Positions 28,280-36,839 are shown, numbered from the stretch's first letter. The stretch is 64,000 nucleotides of DNA from Streptomyces sp. NBC_00287 (GCF_036173105.1 NZ_CP108053.1:2480001-2544000), one strand, 5' to 3'. A program made the numbers and translations. The notes: generated by a model not told the origin, from the sequence alone.

Positions 28280-29541
28280 CACTCAGGCCAGGCATTCCAG
28301 CCCGTCCGGCGTTTGAGGACGAGGCCCCTTCAGGGCCGACGGGGGTCCAGGGGGCGGAGCCCCCTGGCGGGGTCGAAGGGGCAGCGCCCCTGGGGAAGGG
28401 ACGGGTAGGGGCGGCGGGGGCGACAAACCCCCGAAGAACCGAAGGTCTCCTGCTGGGCCTGGCCGCAGGCGACGCCGCCGGCTGGCCCGCCGCCCGCCAC
28501 CGAGCCGCCCGCATGCCGGAATGGACCCGCCGCCTCACCCGAGAACTCGACACCTTCGCCGAGCAGAACGCCACCACCACCCTCCCCGTCCCCATCGCCC
28601 TCAACCAACCCCCCGAACCCCTCCGCCTCGGTCCCTCGGACGACGCGGAATGGGCAGCCTTCGCCGCAGAAGCCGTACTGAGAGCAGGCGACGACACCGC
28701 CCTCGGCGACCTCAGCCGCCACCGCCGCATGCGCGCAGCCATCGACCTCACCTGGAACGCCGTAGCCAGCGAGGTAGCCGCCGCAGCAGACCGCGCCCCG
28801 GAAATCGAATCCGCCGTCCTCCCCCTCCGCGCCCGCATCTCCGTCCGCGCAGGCCTGGGCAACCTGGCCACCGGCCTACGCCCACCCGCCACCGGCCACG
28901 ACAACCCCCACTACTTCGACGACGCGGCCTGCATCCGAGCCTGCGTCCTGGCAGTGGCCCACCCCGGAGACCCCCAACTGGCCGCGGAACTCGCCGAGTT
29001 CGACGCCCGCTACACCCAGGACGGCGACGGAGTACACGGCGCCCGAGCCATGGCGGCGGCCCTCTCCCTGGCCCTGTCCGGCGCCGACCCGACCACCTGC
29101 GTCACAGCCGCCCTCGAAGAACTCCCACCCGAGACCGAGATCGGCCGCAACGCCCGCCACGCCCTCACCCTCGCCCAAGACGCCGACAGCGCCTTCGCAC
29201 TCATCCCCCACCTGGAACACCAAATCGTCGACCACGTCTACAGCTACGGCATCGCAGCCGCCGAAACCGTGCCGGTAGCCCTCGCCCTCACCACCGCCGC
29301 GAACGGCCGCATCGCCGAAGCCGTCCCCGCCGCCGCCTGCCTCTCCCGAGTCGCCGACTCCGCCCCCGCCCTCGTCGGCGCCCTCACCGGCGCCCTCGGC
29401 GGCGGCGCCGCGATCCCCGCGTCCTGGCGCGACAGCTGCCGCACCCTCTCCGGCTGCGCCCTCCCCCGCCTCACCGGCACGGACCTCGTGGAACTCGCCG
29501 AACTCCTCGAAGCCACGCAACCGGCCGAGGCAGGAGGATGA
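28276..29541 (+). CDS. ADP-ribosylglycohydrolase-like protein, paralogue 2 (degenerate metal site, repeat-derived N-terminus)
   Basis: A 421-residue relative of paralogue 1. The fold begins only at residue ~54 (RTEGLLLGLAAGDAAG). Residues 6-50 are encoded by an intergenic-type repeat element and are Gly/Pro/Ala-rich. The start is still well supported: ATG directly after GGAGGGGGAGC and ATGA overlap with the previous gene. The first metal motif reads SDDA (121-124) instead of TDDT. The second reads RVADSAPALVGALTGA, lacking the usual D-x-D-(T/S). The protein may be a pseudoenzyme or use an altered site. The coding strand is strikingly C-rich. It is followed by paralogue 3 with a few bases between. 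Confidence 0.75.
   Translation: MTLRPGIPARPAFEDEAPSGPTGVQGAEPPGGVEGAAPLGKGRVGAAGATNPRRTEGLLLGLAAGDAAGWPAARHRAARMPEWTRRLTRELDTFAEQNATTTLPVPIALNQPPEPLRLGPSDDAEWAAFAAEAVLRAGDDTALGDLSRHRRMRAAIDLTWNAVASEVAAAADRAPEIESAVLPLRARISVRAGLGNLATGLRPPATGHDNPHYFDDAACIRACVLAVAHPGDPQLAAELAEFDARYTQDGDGVHGARAMAAALSLALSGADPTTCVTAALEELPPETEIGRNARHALTLAQDADSAFALIPHLEHQIVDHVYSYGIAAAETVPVALALTTAANGRIAEAVPAAACLSRVADSAPALVGALTGALGGGAAIPASWRDSCRTLSGCALPRLTGTDLVELAELLEATQPAEAGG
28291..28423 (+). repeat. Streptomyces-type dispersed palindromic repeat captured inside a coding region
   Basis: Starts GGCATTCCAGCCCGTCCGGC and ends with a 26-bp G-rich block (28398-28423) that recurs identically at 56189-56214. It contains two hairpins (GGGGGCGGAGCCCCC type and AGGGGCAGCGCCCCT). 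I recognise this as a high-copy intergenic element of Streptomyces chromosomes. Here it lies in frame within the 5' end of ADP-ribosylglycohydrolase paralogue 2. Confidence 0.8.
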
Positions 29542-29549
29542 TTCGGCTC

Positions 29550-30728
29550 ATGAAGCCCAAAGCACCAGAAACCAACAAAGAGGCGAGCCTGGACGACCGG
29601 ATCACCGGAGCACTCGTCGGAGCCGCCGTCGGCGACGCCCTGGGCGGCCCGGTCGAGGGCTACTCCCCCGAGCAGATCGTCGAACGCCACGGCGGCCGGG
29701 TGCACGGCATCGTCGGCCCCTGGAACGGCGACGCCTGGCGCACGGCCCGCCCCATCGCGCCGTACCACAAGGGCGACGGCCACATCACCGACGACACCTT
29801 GATGACCCACGCCCTGATCAGGGTCTACGCGAAGGTCCGCGACCACCTCGACGCCTACGCCGTCGCCGACCACCTGGTCCCGGACCTGATGACCAACCCG
29901 CGCTGGATCCCCGAACTCGAATCCGAGGCCCTCCCCCTCCACCGCATCTTCCTCGCCGAGAAATGGCTGGTGACCCGACTCCACTACGGCCATACAGACC
30001 CCCGCGAGGCAGGCACCGGCAACATCGTGAACTGCGGCGCCGCGATGTACATGGCCCCCGTGGGCCTGGTCAACGCGGCCAACCCACCCGCCGCCTACGC
30101 CGAGGCCCTCGACATCGCCGGCGCCCACCAGTCGTCGTACGGCCGCGAGGCGGCAGGAGTCTTCGCAGCGGCGGTCTCGGCGGCCTGCACCCCCGGGGCA
30201 ACCCCGGAGTCGGTGATCGCCACGTGCCTGTCCCTGGCGAAGGACGGCACGCACGAGGCGATCGAGAAGGTCTGCGAAGAAGCCGCCCACCACAGCGAGT
30301 TCGAATCGGCCCTGACGCCGCTGCGCAAGGCAGTGGCCCCGTACGACACGGTGGGCCCCGACTACCGCTCCCCCTCCCTGGGCGCCCGCCGCCCCTCCCG
30401 CCTGCACGCGATCGAGGAACTCCCCATCGCCCTGGGCATGTTGCTGCTGGCGTCGGGCGACTACCGCCAAGCAGTCCTCGGCTCGGTGAACTACGGCCGC
30501 GACTGCGACTCCATCGCCACGATGGCAGGCGCCCTGTCCGGCGCCCTGGGCCACCCGGTCCCCGAGGACTGGTCGAAACAGGTAGCCGACGCCAGCCGCC
30601 TGGACCTGTGGGAACCGGCACGCACGCTGACCGAGGTAACCCGCGAGATCTTCGAACAGGACGTACGCCGCCGCCGCGCCCACGAACAGGCACTCACCCA
30701 ACTCGGAGCCCCGACATGCTCCGCCTGA
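29550..30728 (+). CDS. ADP-ribosylglycohydrolase-family protein, paralogue 3
   Basis: A 392-residue ARH-fold protein with both metal motifs intact: TDDT (80-83, GHITDDTLMTHALI) and GRDCDSIATMAGALSGALG near residue 325. The N-terminal block ITGALVGAAVGDALGGPVEG is classic. An insert around MYMAPVGLVNAANPPAAYAEA resembles the larger ARH subfamily found beside nucleoside and sugar kinases. AGGAGG ends just before an ATG at 29538 and 12 bases before the ATG chosen, so the upstream start (four residues longer) is possible. It overlaps paralogue 4 by 13 bp. Expected to be an active glycosidase; substrate unknown. Confidence 0.85.
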   Translation: MKPKAPETNKEASLDDRITGALVGAAVGDALGGPVEGYSPEQIVERHGGRVHGIVGPWNGDAWRTARPIAPYHKGDGHITDDTLMTHALIRVYAKVRDHLDAYAVADHLVPDLMTNPRWIPELESEALPLHRIFLAEKWLVTRLHYGHTDPREAGTGNIVNCGAAMYMAPVGLVNAANPPAAYAEALDIAGAHQSSYGREAAGVFAAAVSAACTPGATPESVIATCLSLAKDGTHEAIEKVCEEAAHHSEFESALTPLRKAVAPYDTVGPDYRSPSLGARRPSRLHAIEELPIALGMLLLASGDYRQAVLGSVNYGRDCDSIATMAGALSGALGHPVPEDWSKQVADASRLDLWEPARTLTEVTREIFEQDVRRRRAHEQALTQLGAPTCSA

Positions 30729-32077
30729 CGTGGGTCCAACCGGAGGACCTGATCGGCCACGAGCTGCGCCAGGCGGCCCAGGACGGCCGAGAACCCTCGA
30801 GAATCGCGGCCCGCTGGAAGGCGGCGGGCGGCTTGGAAGCCCCCCTGAGGGCAGGCGCGTCCCCCGACCCGGCGTCGCGCTACCTCCGCCTACTGGCAGA
30901 GGACCTGTTGGACGAACTGGCGGACCTGCCGAGCAAGTTGCAGGATCACGAGCCAACTGACCTGGAGAAGATCAAGTCCCGGTGCCCGAACTGGCCGAGC
31001 GATCCCACCCCCACAGCACCCCCCACCGAGGCAGGGCTGGAAGCCGCCTGGCTGGGCAGAGCAGTCGGATGCCTGCTGGGCAAACCCGTAGAAAAACTCC
31101 CCCTCAAGACCATCCGCAACCTCGCCAAGCCCACCGGCAACTGGCCCCCCACCACCTACTTCACTGCCAAGGGCGTCCCAGCAGACCTCCTCGCCAAACA
31201 CCCCTGGAACCGCCGCTCGGCATCCACCTCCCTCGCCGAGAACATCGACGGCATGCCCGAGGACGACGACCTCAACTACCCCCTCCTCAACCTGCTCCTC
31301 CTCCAACGCCACGGCAAAGACTTCACCACCACGGACGTGGCAACGCTCTGGCTGGACGAACTCCCCGCCGGCCGCACCTTCACCGCGGAGCGCATCGCCT
31401 ACCGCAACCTCCTCACCGGCCTCGCACCCCCACGCACAGCCGCCCACCGCAACCCCTTCCGCGAATGGATCGGCGCCCTGATCCGCGCCGACATGCACGG
31501 CTGGACCAACCCGGGAAACCCGGCGGCAGCCGCGGAACAGGCCCACAGGGACGCCACCCTCACCCACACCGCCAACGGCGTCTACGCGGCGATGTTCATC
31601 GCGGCCACCATCGCCCAGGCAGCAACCGGCACCGGCAACATCCACACCTGCCTGGCCACCGGCCTCACGGTCGTCCCCCCGGCCTCCCGCCTCGCCCAGG
31701 CCATCGACCACGCCGTACAACTCGCTGAAAAGCACCAGGACTTCGACGCGGTCGTCGACGAACTCCACGCCACCCACACCGAAACCCACTGGGTCCACGC
31801 CATCCCCAACACCGCCCTGATCACCGCCGCCCTCACCCACGCCGACGGCGACTTCACCGGCTCCGTCTCCCGTGCGGTGTCCGGCGGTTGGGACACCGAC
31901 TCCAACGGCGCCACAGCCGGCAGCATCGCCGGACTCCTCGCAGGACACCCCGATGCCCTCCCCGACCACTGGACGACCCCGCTCAAGAACCGTCTGTCCA
32001 CCTCCGTCGGCGACTTCAACGGCACCGGCTTCGACACCCTGGCCCATCTGACCCACCGGGAGGCAGCCCGCCCATGA
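30716..32077 (+). CDS. ADP-ribosylglycohydrolase-family protein, paralogue 4 (long form)
   Basis: A 453-residue protein. About 105 N-terminal residues without clear homology (rich in charged residues, QPEDLIGHELRQAAQDGREP) precede the ARH fold, which starts at EAAWLGRAVGCLLGKPVE. The first metal motif has the variant EDDD (182-185, MPEDDDLNYPLL), which I associate with one large subfamily. The second is complete: GGWDTDSNGATAGSIAGLLAG. So the site is probably functional but differs from paralogues 1 and 3. It is coupled to the ribokinase gene by ATGA. Four paralogues with different active-site signatures suggest different steps or substrates rather than gene dosage. Confidence 0.82.
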   Translation: MLRLTWVQPEDLIGHELRQAAQDGREPSRIAARWKAAGGLEAPLRAGASPDPASRYLRLLAEDLLDELADLPSKLQDHEPTDLEKIKSRCPNWPSDPTPTAPPTEAGLEAAWLGRAVGCLLGKPVEKLPLKTIRNLAKPTGNWPPTTYFTAKGVPADLLAKHPWNRRSASTSLAENIDGMPEDDDLNYPLLNLLLLQRHGKDFTTTDVATLWLDELPAGRTFTAERIAYRNLLTGLAPPRTAAHRNPFREWIGALIRADMHGWTNPGNPAAAAEQAHRDATLTHTANGVYAAMFIAATIAQAATGTGNIHTCLATGLTVVPPASRLAQAIDHAVQLAEKHQDFDAVVDELHATHTETHWVHAIPNTALITAALTHADGDFTGSVSRAVSGGWDTDSNGATAGSIAGLLAGHPDALPDHWTTPLKNRLSTSVGDFNGTGFDTLAHLTHREAARP

Positions 32078-32967
32078 CCCATATCGCCGTACTCGGCAGC
32101 ACGAACATGGACCTCGTCGCCTTCGTCGAGAAGGCCCCCCAGCGCGGAGAGACGGTCACCGGCCGCGAGTTCCGTACGATCCCCGGCGGCAAGGGCGCCA
32201 ACCAGGCCATGGCCGCGGCCCGCGCGGGCGCCACCGTCTCGATGATCGGCGCGGTCGGCAACGACTCCTTCGGCACCCGCCTGCGCTCCACCCTCGAACA
32301 CTCCGGCGTCGACACCGACCATCTGCGCACCACGGAAGGCCCCTCCGGCACGGCCCACATCGTCGTCGACGACCACGGCGGCAACGCGATCGTGGTGATC
32401 CCCGCCGCCAACGGCACCGTCGACCACCTCGCCCCCGGCGACGAGGGCCTCATCGCCTCCGCCGACGCGCTCCTGCTCCAGCTGGAGATCCCGCTCGACG
32501 CCGTCCTCGCGGGCGCCCTGGCCGCCCGCGCCCACGGAGTCCGTACGATCCTCACCCCGGCCCCCGCTCAGCCGCTGCCCCTCGAACTCCTCAACGCCAC
32601 CGACCTGTTGCTCCCCAACGAGCACGAGGCCGCCACCCTCACCGGCCGCACCGACCCGCGCACCGCGGCCCTCGCCCTGCTCGACGAGGTCCCGGAGGTC
32701 GTCGTCACCCTGGGCGCGGCGGGCAGCCTGTACGCGGCCCGCGGCGCCGAACCGCTCACGGTCCCCGCGCCCCAGGTCACCGCCGTGGACACCACCGGCG
32801 CCGGTGACACCTTCGCCGGAACGCTCGCGGTGGCCCTCGCCGAGGGCCGCCCGATGCCCGACGCGCTGGCCTGGGCGGCCGCCGCGTCGGCGCTGTCGGT
32901 GCAGCGGGCCGGGGCCTCGGAGTCGATGCCGTACCGCCCCGAGATCGAGGCGCAGTACGCGTCATGA
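32074..32967 (+). CDS. rbsK: Ribokinase-like PfkB-family sugar kinase
   Basis: A 297-residue PfkB kinase. The substrate-binding PGGKGANQA (37-45) and the anion hole/catalytic motif DTTGAGDTF (Asp245) are intact. NMDLV at the N-terminus and NAIVVIPAAN in the lid region are ribokinase-like. It would phosphorylate free ribose (or a riboside) at O5. Placed directly after four glycohydrolases and overlapping the preceding and following genes by ATGA, it fits capture of ribose released by them. No ribose transporter is in the operon, which points to an intracellular source. The symbol is given by similarity; another pentose or nucleoside cannot be excluded. Confidence 0.85.
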   Translation: MTHIAVLGSTNMDLVAFVEKAPQRGETVTGREFRTIPGGKGANQAMAAARAGATVSMIGAVGNDSFGTRLRSTLEHSGVDTDHLRTTEGPSGTAHIVVDDHGGNAIVVIPAANGTVDHLAPGDEGLIASADALLLQLEIPLDAVLAGALAARAHGVRTILTPAPAQPLPLELLNATDLLLPNEHEAATLTGRTDPRTAALALLDEVPEVVVTLGAAGSLYAARGAEPLTVPAPQVTAVDTTGAGDTFAGTLAVALAEGRPMPDALAWAAAASALSVQRAGASESMPYRPEIEAQYAS

Positions 32968-34154
32968 GCCAAACACCCCTCCACGGTCTGCGCGTCCTCG
33001 ACCTCGCCACCCTCTTCGCCGGACCCCTCGCCGCCACGACGCTCGGCGACTTCGGCGCGGAGGTCATCAAGGTCGAGCACCCCACCAAGCCCGACCCGTC
33101 CCGCGGCCACGGCCCCGCCAAGGACGGCATCGGCCTGTGGTGGAAACACCTGGGCCGCAACAAACGCACGATCACCCTGAATCTCTCCACCCCCGGTGGC
33201 CGCACCACCCTCCTCCGCCTCGCCGCCACAGCCGACGTCATCATCGAGAACTTCCGCCCCGGCACCCTGGAGAAATGGGACCTCGGCTGGCCCGAGCTGT
33301 CGGCGGCCAACCCCCGTCTGGTCCTCACCCGCGTCACCGGCTTCGGCCAGTTCGGCCCGTATGCGCACCGCCCCGGCTTCGGCACCCTCGCCGAGGCGAT
33401 GAGCGGCTTCGCCGCGCTCACCGGCGAACCGGACGCGCCCCCGACGCTCCCGCCGTTCGGCCTCGCCGACTCGATCGCGGGCCTGGCGACGGCGTACGCC
33501 GTGCTCACCGCCCTCGCCGCCCGCGAGCGCACCGGCGAGGGCCAGGTCGTCGACCTCGCCCTCATCGAGCCGATGCTGTCGGTCCTCGGCCCCCAGCCCA
33601 CCTGGTACGACCAGCTCGGCTACGTCCAGCAGCGCACCGGCAACCGCTCCGCGAACAACGCCCCGCGCAACACCTACCGCACCGCGGACGGCAGTTGGGT
33701 CGCCGTCTCCACCTCGGCCCAGTCGGTGGCGGAACGTGTGATGCGCCTGGTGGGGCGGCCCGATCTCATCGACGAACCCTGGTTCGCGACCGGCGCCGAC
33801 CGGGCCCGTCACGCCGACGTCCTCGACCGGGCGGTCGGCGACTGGATCGCCGAACGCACCCGGGACGAGGTGATCGCGGCCTTCGAGAAGGCGGAAGCGG
33901 CGGTCGCCCCCATCCAGGACGTACGGGAGGTGATGACGGACCCGCAGTACCAGGCCCTCGACACCATCACCACGGTCGACGACCCCGACCTCGGCCCCCT
34001 GCGCATGCAGAACGTCCTCTTCCGCCTCTCCGACACCCCCGGCGCGATCCGCTGGACCGGCCGCCCGCACGGCGCCGACACGGACGAGGTCCTCACCGAA
34101 CTGGGCCTGACCCCGGCGGAGGTAGCGGCCCTGCGTACGGAGGGCGCCGTATGA
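32964..34154 (+). CDS. Class III (CaiB/BaiF, formyl-CoA transferase) family CoA-transferase
   Basis: A 396-residue family III CoA-transferase. LRVLDLATLFAGPLAATTLGDFGAEVIKVE at the N-terminus is diagnostic. The catalytic Asp is Asp169 in FGLADSIAGL, the same number as in oxalate-utilising formyl-CoA transferase. Such enzymes move CoA from one acyl-CoA to a carboxylic acid. It is coupled on both sides by ATGA, upstream to the ribokinase and downstream to a CitE-like lyase. That pairing recalls citramalate/malate/itaconate systems, where a class III transferase makes the CoA ester that a CitE-like lyase cleaves. Substrate not predictable from sequence. Confidence 0.87.
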   Translation: MSQTPLHGLRVLDLATLFAGPLAATTLGDFGAEVIKVEHPTKPDPSRGHGPAKDGIGLWWKHLGRNKRTITLNLSTPGGRTTLLRLAATADVIIENFRPGTLEKWDLGWPELSAANPRLVLTRVTGFGQFGPYAHRPGFGTLAEAMSGFAALTGEPDAPPTLPPFGLADSIAGLATAYAVLTALAARERTGEGQVVDLALIEPMLSVLGPQPTWYDQLGYVQQRTGNRSANNAPRNTYRTADGSWVAVSTSAQSVAERVMRLVGRPDLIDEPWFATGADRARHADVLDRAVGDWIAERTRDEVIAAFEKAEAAVAPIQDVREVMTDPQYQALDTITTVDDPDLGPLRMQNVLFRLSDTPGAIRWTGRPHGADTDEVLTELGLTPAEVAALRTEGAV

Positions 34155-34963
34155 CGACGCCCCTGACCTGGCTGTACGTCCCCGGCGACCGCCCGCACAT
34201 CGTGGCCAAGGCCCTGCTGTCCGGCGCCGACGTGGTGGTGATCGACCTGGAGGACGCGGTGGCCCCCGACCGCAAGGACTACGCCCGAGCCGCCACGGCC
34301 GAACTCCTCTCCGACCCGCAACCACTCCCGGTCCACGTCAGAGTGAACGCCCTGAACGGCCCCCAGGCAGCAGCGGACCTCAAAGCTCTGACCCACCTCC
34401 CCGGCGTATCGGCCCTGCGCCTCCCCAAGGTCACGTCCCCCGACCAGATCCGCCGGGTGGCGCGGTCGGCTCCCCACCCCCTGTACGCCCTGCTGGAATC
34501 AGCCCTGGGCATCGAGAACGCCTACGCCATCGCCCAGGCCGACCCCGCCCTCCACGGCATCGCCCTGGGCGAGGCGGACTTGAAAGCCGACCTGGGTGTA
34601 CGGGACGACATGGCCCTGAACTGGTCCCGCTCCCGAGTGATCGTCGCGGCAAGAGCGGCGGCCCTCCCGCCCCCACCCCAGTCGGTCCACCCGGACATCC
34701 GGGACCTGGAGGGCCTGGCAGCGACCTGCGCCCACGGCCGCGCTCTGGGCTTCCTGGGCCGGGCGGCCATCCATCCCCGCCAACTCCCGGTCATCGAGAG
34801 GGCCTACCTCCCCACAGAGGAGGAACTGGAGCAAGCCGAAACCATCATCAAGGCGGCGACAACCCAAAAGGGAGCCCTGGCCCTCCCGGACGGCCAGTTC
34901 ATCGACGCAGCCGTGGTGGCGGCAGCGCAGCGCACCCTGTCCATCGCGGCCCGCCGCAGCTGA
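34151..34963 (+). CDS. CitE/HpcH-family acyl-CoA lyase
   Basis: A 270-residue TIM-barrel protein of the citrate lyase beta-subunit / malyl-CoA lyase family. VPGDRP and DLEDAVAPDRK at the N-terminus, HVRVNALNG (Arg for CoA/carboxylate), LPKV, LLESALGIENA with the metal-binding Glu, and LGEADLKADLG with a second acidic ligand are all present. Such stand-alone lyases cleave (S)-malyl-, citramalyl- or beta-methylmalyl-CoA to a 2-oxoacid or glyoxylate plus an acyl-CoA. No citrate lyase alpha or gamma genes are nearby, so this is not citrate lyase itself. Last gene of the operon, followed 9 bp later by a strong hairpin. Confidence 0.86.
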   Translation: MTTPLTWLYVPGDRPHIVAKALLSGADVVVIDLEDAVAPDRKDYARAATAELLSDPQPLPVHVRVNALNGPQAAADLKALTHLPGVSALRLPKVTSPDQIRRVARSAPHPLYALLESALGIENAYAIAQADPALHGIALGEADLKADLGVRDDMALNWSRSRVIVAARAAALPPPPQSVHPDIRDLEGLAATCAHGRALGFLGRAAIHPRQLPVIERAYLPTEEELEQAETIIKAATTQKGALALPDGQFIDAAVVAAAQRTLSIAARRS

Positions 34964-34972
34964 CAACGACAA

Positions 34973-34999
34973 AGGGCGCCCGGAATCTCCGAGCGCCCT
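34973..34999. terminator. Bidirectional terminator between the ADP-ribosylglycohydrolase operon and lgt
   Basis: Stem AGGGCGC / GCGCCCT extended by CGGA / TCCG with one C-A mismatch and a three-base loop. It is preceded by AAA and lies between two convergent transcription units. Confidence 0.8.
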
Positions 35000-35020
35000 C
35001 GATGTCGTACGACCAACCGG

Positions 35021-35980
35021 TCAGCTCTTCTTCGCCGACCCGGCCCCGTCGGTGGCGTCGTCCTTCACGTCGGAGGAGGACTCGGACTCGGCGTCGGAGG
35101 ACTCGGCCTCGGCCTTCTCCTCCGAGGACTCCTCGTCGGCGTCAGCCGAAGCGGAGGAGTCCACCGCCCCCGGCTCCACGACGGCTTCCCGCCCGGGCCG
35201 CTTCTTCGCGGAGAGCACGAAGTAGAGCACCGCCAGCAGGAACACAAGCAGCGCGGTCCAGTTGTTCAGCCGCAGGCCCAGGATTTCGTGGGCCTCGTCG
35301 ACGCGCATGTACTCGATCCAGAACCGGCCCACGCAGTACGCCGCGACATACAGCGCGAACGCACGCCCGTGTCCCAGCGTGAACCGGCGGTCGGCCCAGA
35401 TGACGAGCAGCGCGACGCCGATGCACCACAGCGACTCGTACAGGAAGGTCGGGTGGTACGTCCCCGGCACCCGGCCGTCCGAGGAGGACGTGATCTCCAC
35501 GGCCCAGGGCAGATCCGTGGCCTTGCCGTACAGCTCCTGGTTGAACCAGTTGCCCCAGCGGCCGATGGCCTGGGCAAGGGCAATACCGGGGGCGACGGCG
35601 TCGGCGTATGCGGGCATCGGGATGCCCCGGCGCCGGCAGCCGATCCAGGCGCCCAGACCGCCGAAGGCGATGGCGCCCCAGATGCCGAGGCCGCCCTCCC
35701 AGATCTTGAAGGCGTCCACCCAGTCACGGCCCTCGCTGAAGTACAGCTGATAGTCCGTGATCACGTGGTAGAGGCGCCCGCCGACCAGGCCGAAGGGGAC
35801 GGCCCACACCGCGATGTCGGCCACCGTGCCGGCCCGGCCGCCGCGGGCGATCCAGCGCCTGTTGCCGAGCCAGACGGCGACGAAGACGCCGATGATGATG
35901 CAGAACGCGTAGCCTCGCAGCGGAATGGGGCCGAGGTGGATCACTCCGCGCGACGGGCTGGGAATGTAGGCAAGTTCCAT
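35021..35980 (-). CDS. lgt: Phosphatidylglycerol-prolipoprotein diacylglyceryl transferase
   Basis: A 319-residue membrane enzyme that attaches diacylglycerol to the lipobox Cys of preprolipoproteins. About seven helices, with the family signature GRWGNWFNQELYG and HPTFLYES plus the essential His-containing region (GLVGGRLYHVITD). The C-terminal 55 residues are a disordered acidic tail of Ser/Glu/Asp/Ala repeats, a feature of streptomycete Lgt proteins. It serves, among others, the lipoproteins at 13232-14233 and 19040-19693. ATG start. It is followed upstream by the DsbA-like gene on the same strand with 82 bp between. Confidence 0.95.
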   Translation of the reverse strand: MELAYIPSPSRGVIHLGPIPLRGYAFCIIIGVFVAVWLGNRRWIARGGRAGTVADIAVWAVPFGLVGGRLYHVITDYQLYFSEGRDWVDAFKIWEGGLGIWGAIAFGGLGAWIGCRRRGIPMPAYADAVAPGIALAQAIGRWGNWFNQELYGKATDLPWAVEITSSSDGRVPGTYHPTFLYESLWCIGVALLVIWADRRFTLGHGRAFALYVAAYCVGRFWIEYMRVDEAHEILGLRLNNWTALLVFLLAVLYFVLSAKKRPGREAVVEPGAVDSSASADADEESSEEKAEAESSDAESESSSDVKDDATDGAGSAKKS

Positions 35981-36062
35981 GGCAAGGTCGACGCTACCCT
36001 GCCGAGCGGGGCACGCGTCAGGCAGCCCGGCTACGGCTCCATAACAGGCGGGCCCTCGCGCC

Positions 36063-36839
36063 TCATCCCTTGGCCGCCTCCTGCACCTGCTGCTTCAGCT
36101 TCTCGGGCGTCATCGACTGGTCCTGGTAGATGTTCTTGCCGTCGAGCAGGACGGTCGGCGTGCCGGTGAAGCCGCCGCTGCGGAAGGCGTCGTTCGACTT
36201 CTCGACCCAGCTGTCGTGGGTGCCGTCCTCCACACAGGTGCGGAACGCGGGCGAGTCCAGGCCGTCGACCTTGGCCGCCAGCTCGAACAGCTTGGCATTC
36301 TCGGAGAAGGCGTCGTCGGTCTCGGCCGGCTGGTTCTGGTAGAGCACGTCGTGGTAGTCGACGAACTTCCCGGCGCCCTGGGCGCAGGCCGCGGCGTTGG
36401 CGGCGTTACCGGAGCCGCTGCCGCCCAGATTGCCGTCGATGATCGTCGCGAGGTGGTACTCCACTCTGAGCTGGCCCGCGTCGGTCAGTTCGTGGATCGT
36501 CGAGCGGTAGGTGTCCTCGAAGGACTTACAGGCCGGGCAGCGGAAGTCCTCCCAGACGACCAGGGTCGACGGGGCGTTGTCCTTGCCGACCGGGATCGCC
36601 AGGCCGTCCTCGCCCTGGGCGCCCGAGGGCGCGACGACGGGCCCTGCGGAGTCGCCGTCGTCGTCCTTGCCTGCATTGGCGGCGATCACGCCGATCACCG
36701 CCGCGAGCGCCAGCACGCAGACGACGCTCGCGCCGACGATCAGCGTGCGCCTTCGCTTCTCCGCGGCCTTCTGCTTGTCTCGCTCTGCCGCCATCCGCTC
36801 CCGGGCGGTGCGCTTTCCCTCACGGTTCTTCTCGCTCAC
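36063..36839 (-). CDS. Membrane-anchored DsbA/thioredoxin-like oxidoreductase
   Basis: A 258-residue protein. A highly charged cytoplasmic N-terminus of 30 residues is followed by one transmembrane helix (about 32-54) and an extracytoplasmic DsbA-type thioredoxin domain whose active site is CPAC (Cys101, Cys104) in VWEDFRCPACKSFEDTY. This arrangement is standard for actinobacterial secreted disulfide oxidoreductases. GTG start chosen because it begins the conserved SEKNREGKRTARERM tail; the longer frame would cross the trp terminator. Located just downstream of the trp operon hairpin. Confidence 0.88.
   Translation of the reverse strand: MSEKNREGKRTARERMAAERDKQKAAEKRRRTLIVGASVVCVLALAAVIGVIAANAGKDDDGDSAGPVVAPSGAQGEDGLAIPVGKDNAPSTLVVWEDFRCPACKSFEDTYRSTIHELTDAGQLRVEYHLATIIDGNLGGSGSGNAANAAACAQGAGKFVDYHDVLYQNQPAETDDAFSENAKLFELAAKVDGLDSPAFRTCVEDGTHDSWVEKSNDAFRSGGFTGTPTVLLDGKNIYQDQSMTPEKLKQQVQEAAKG

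Noticed and set aside
28260..28440. Frameshift or pseudogene start for ADP-ribosylglycohydrolase paralogue 2
   Set aside because: The frame is open from a well-placed ATG through the repeat into the conserved fold, so no break is needed to explain it.
27254..32077. Toxin-antitoxin type DarT/DarG or other ADP-ribosylation pair
   Set aside because: No ADP-ribosyltransferase or macrodomain is encoded next to the glycohydrolases.
34151..34963. Citrate lyase beta subunit of a fermentative citrate operon
   Set aside because: No citC, citD, citF or citX genes adjoin it, and the partner is a class III CoA-transferase.
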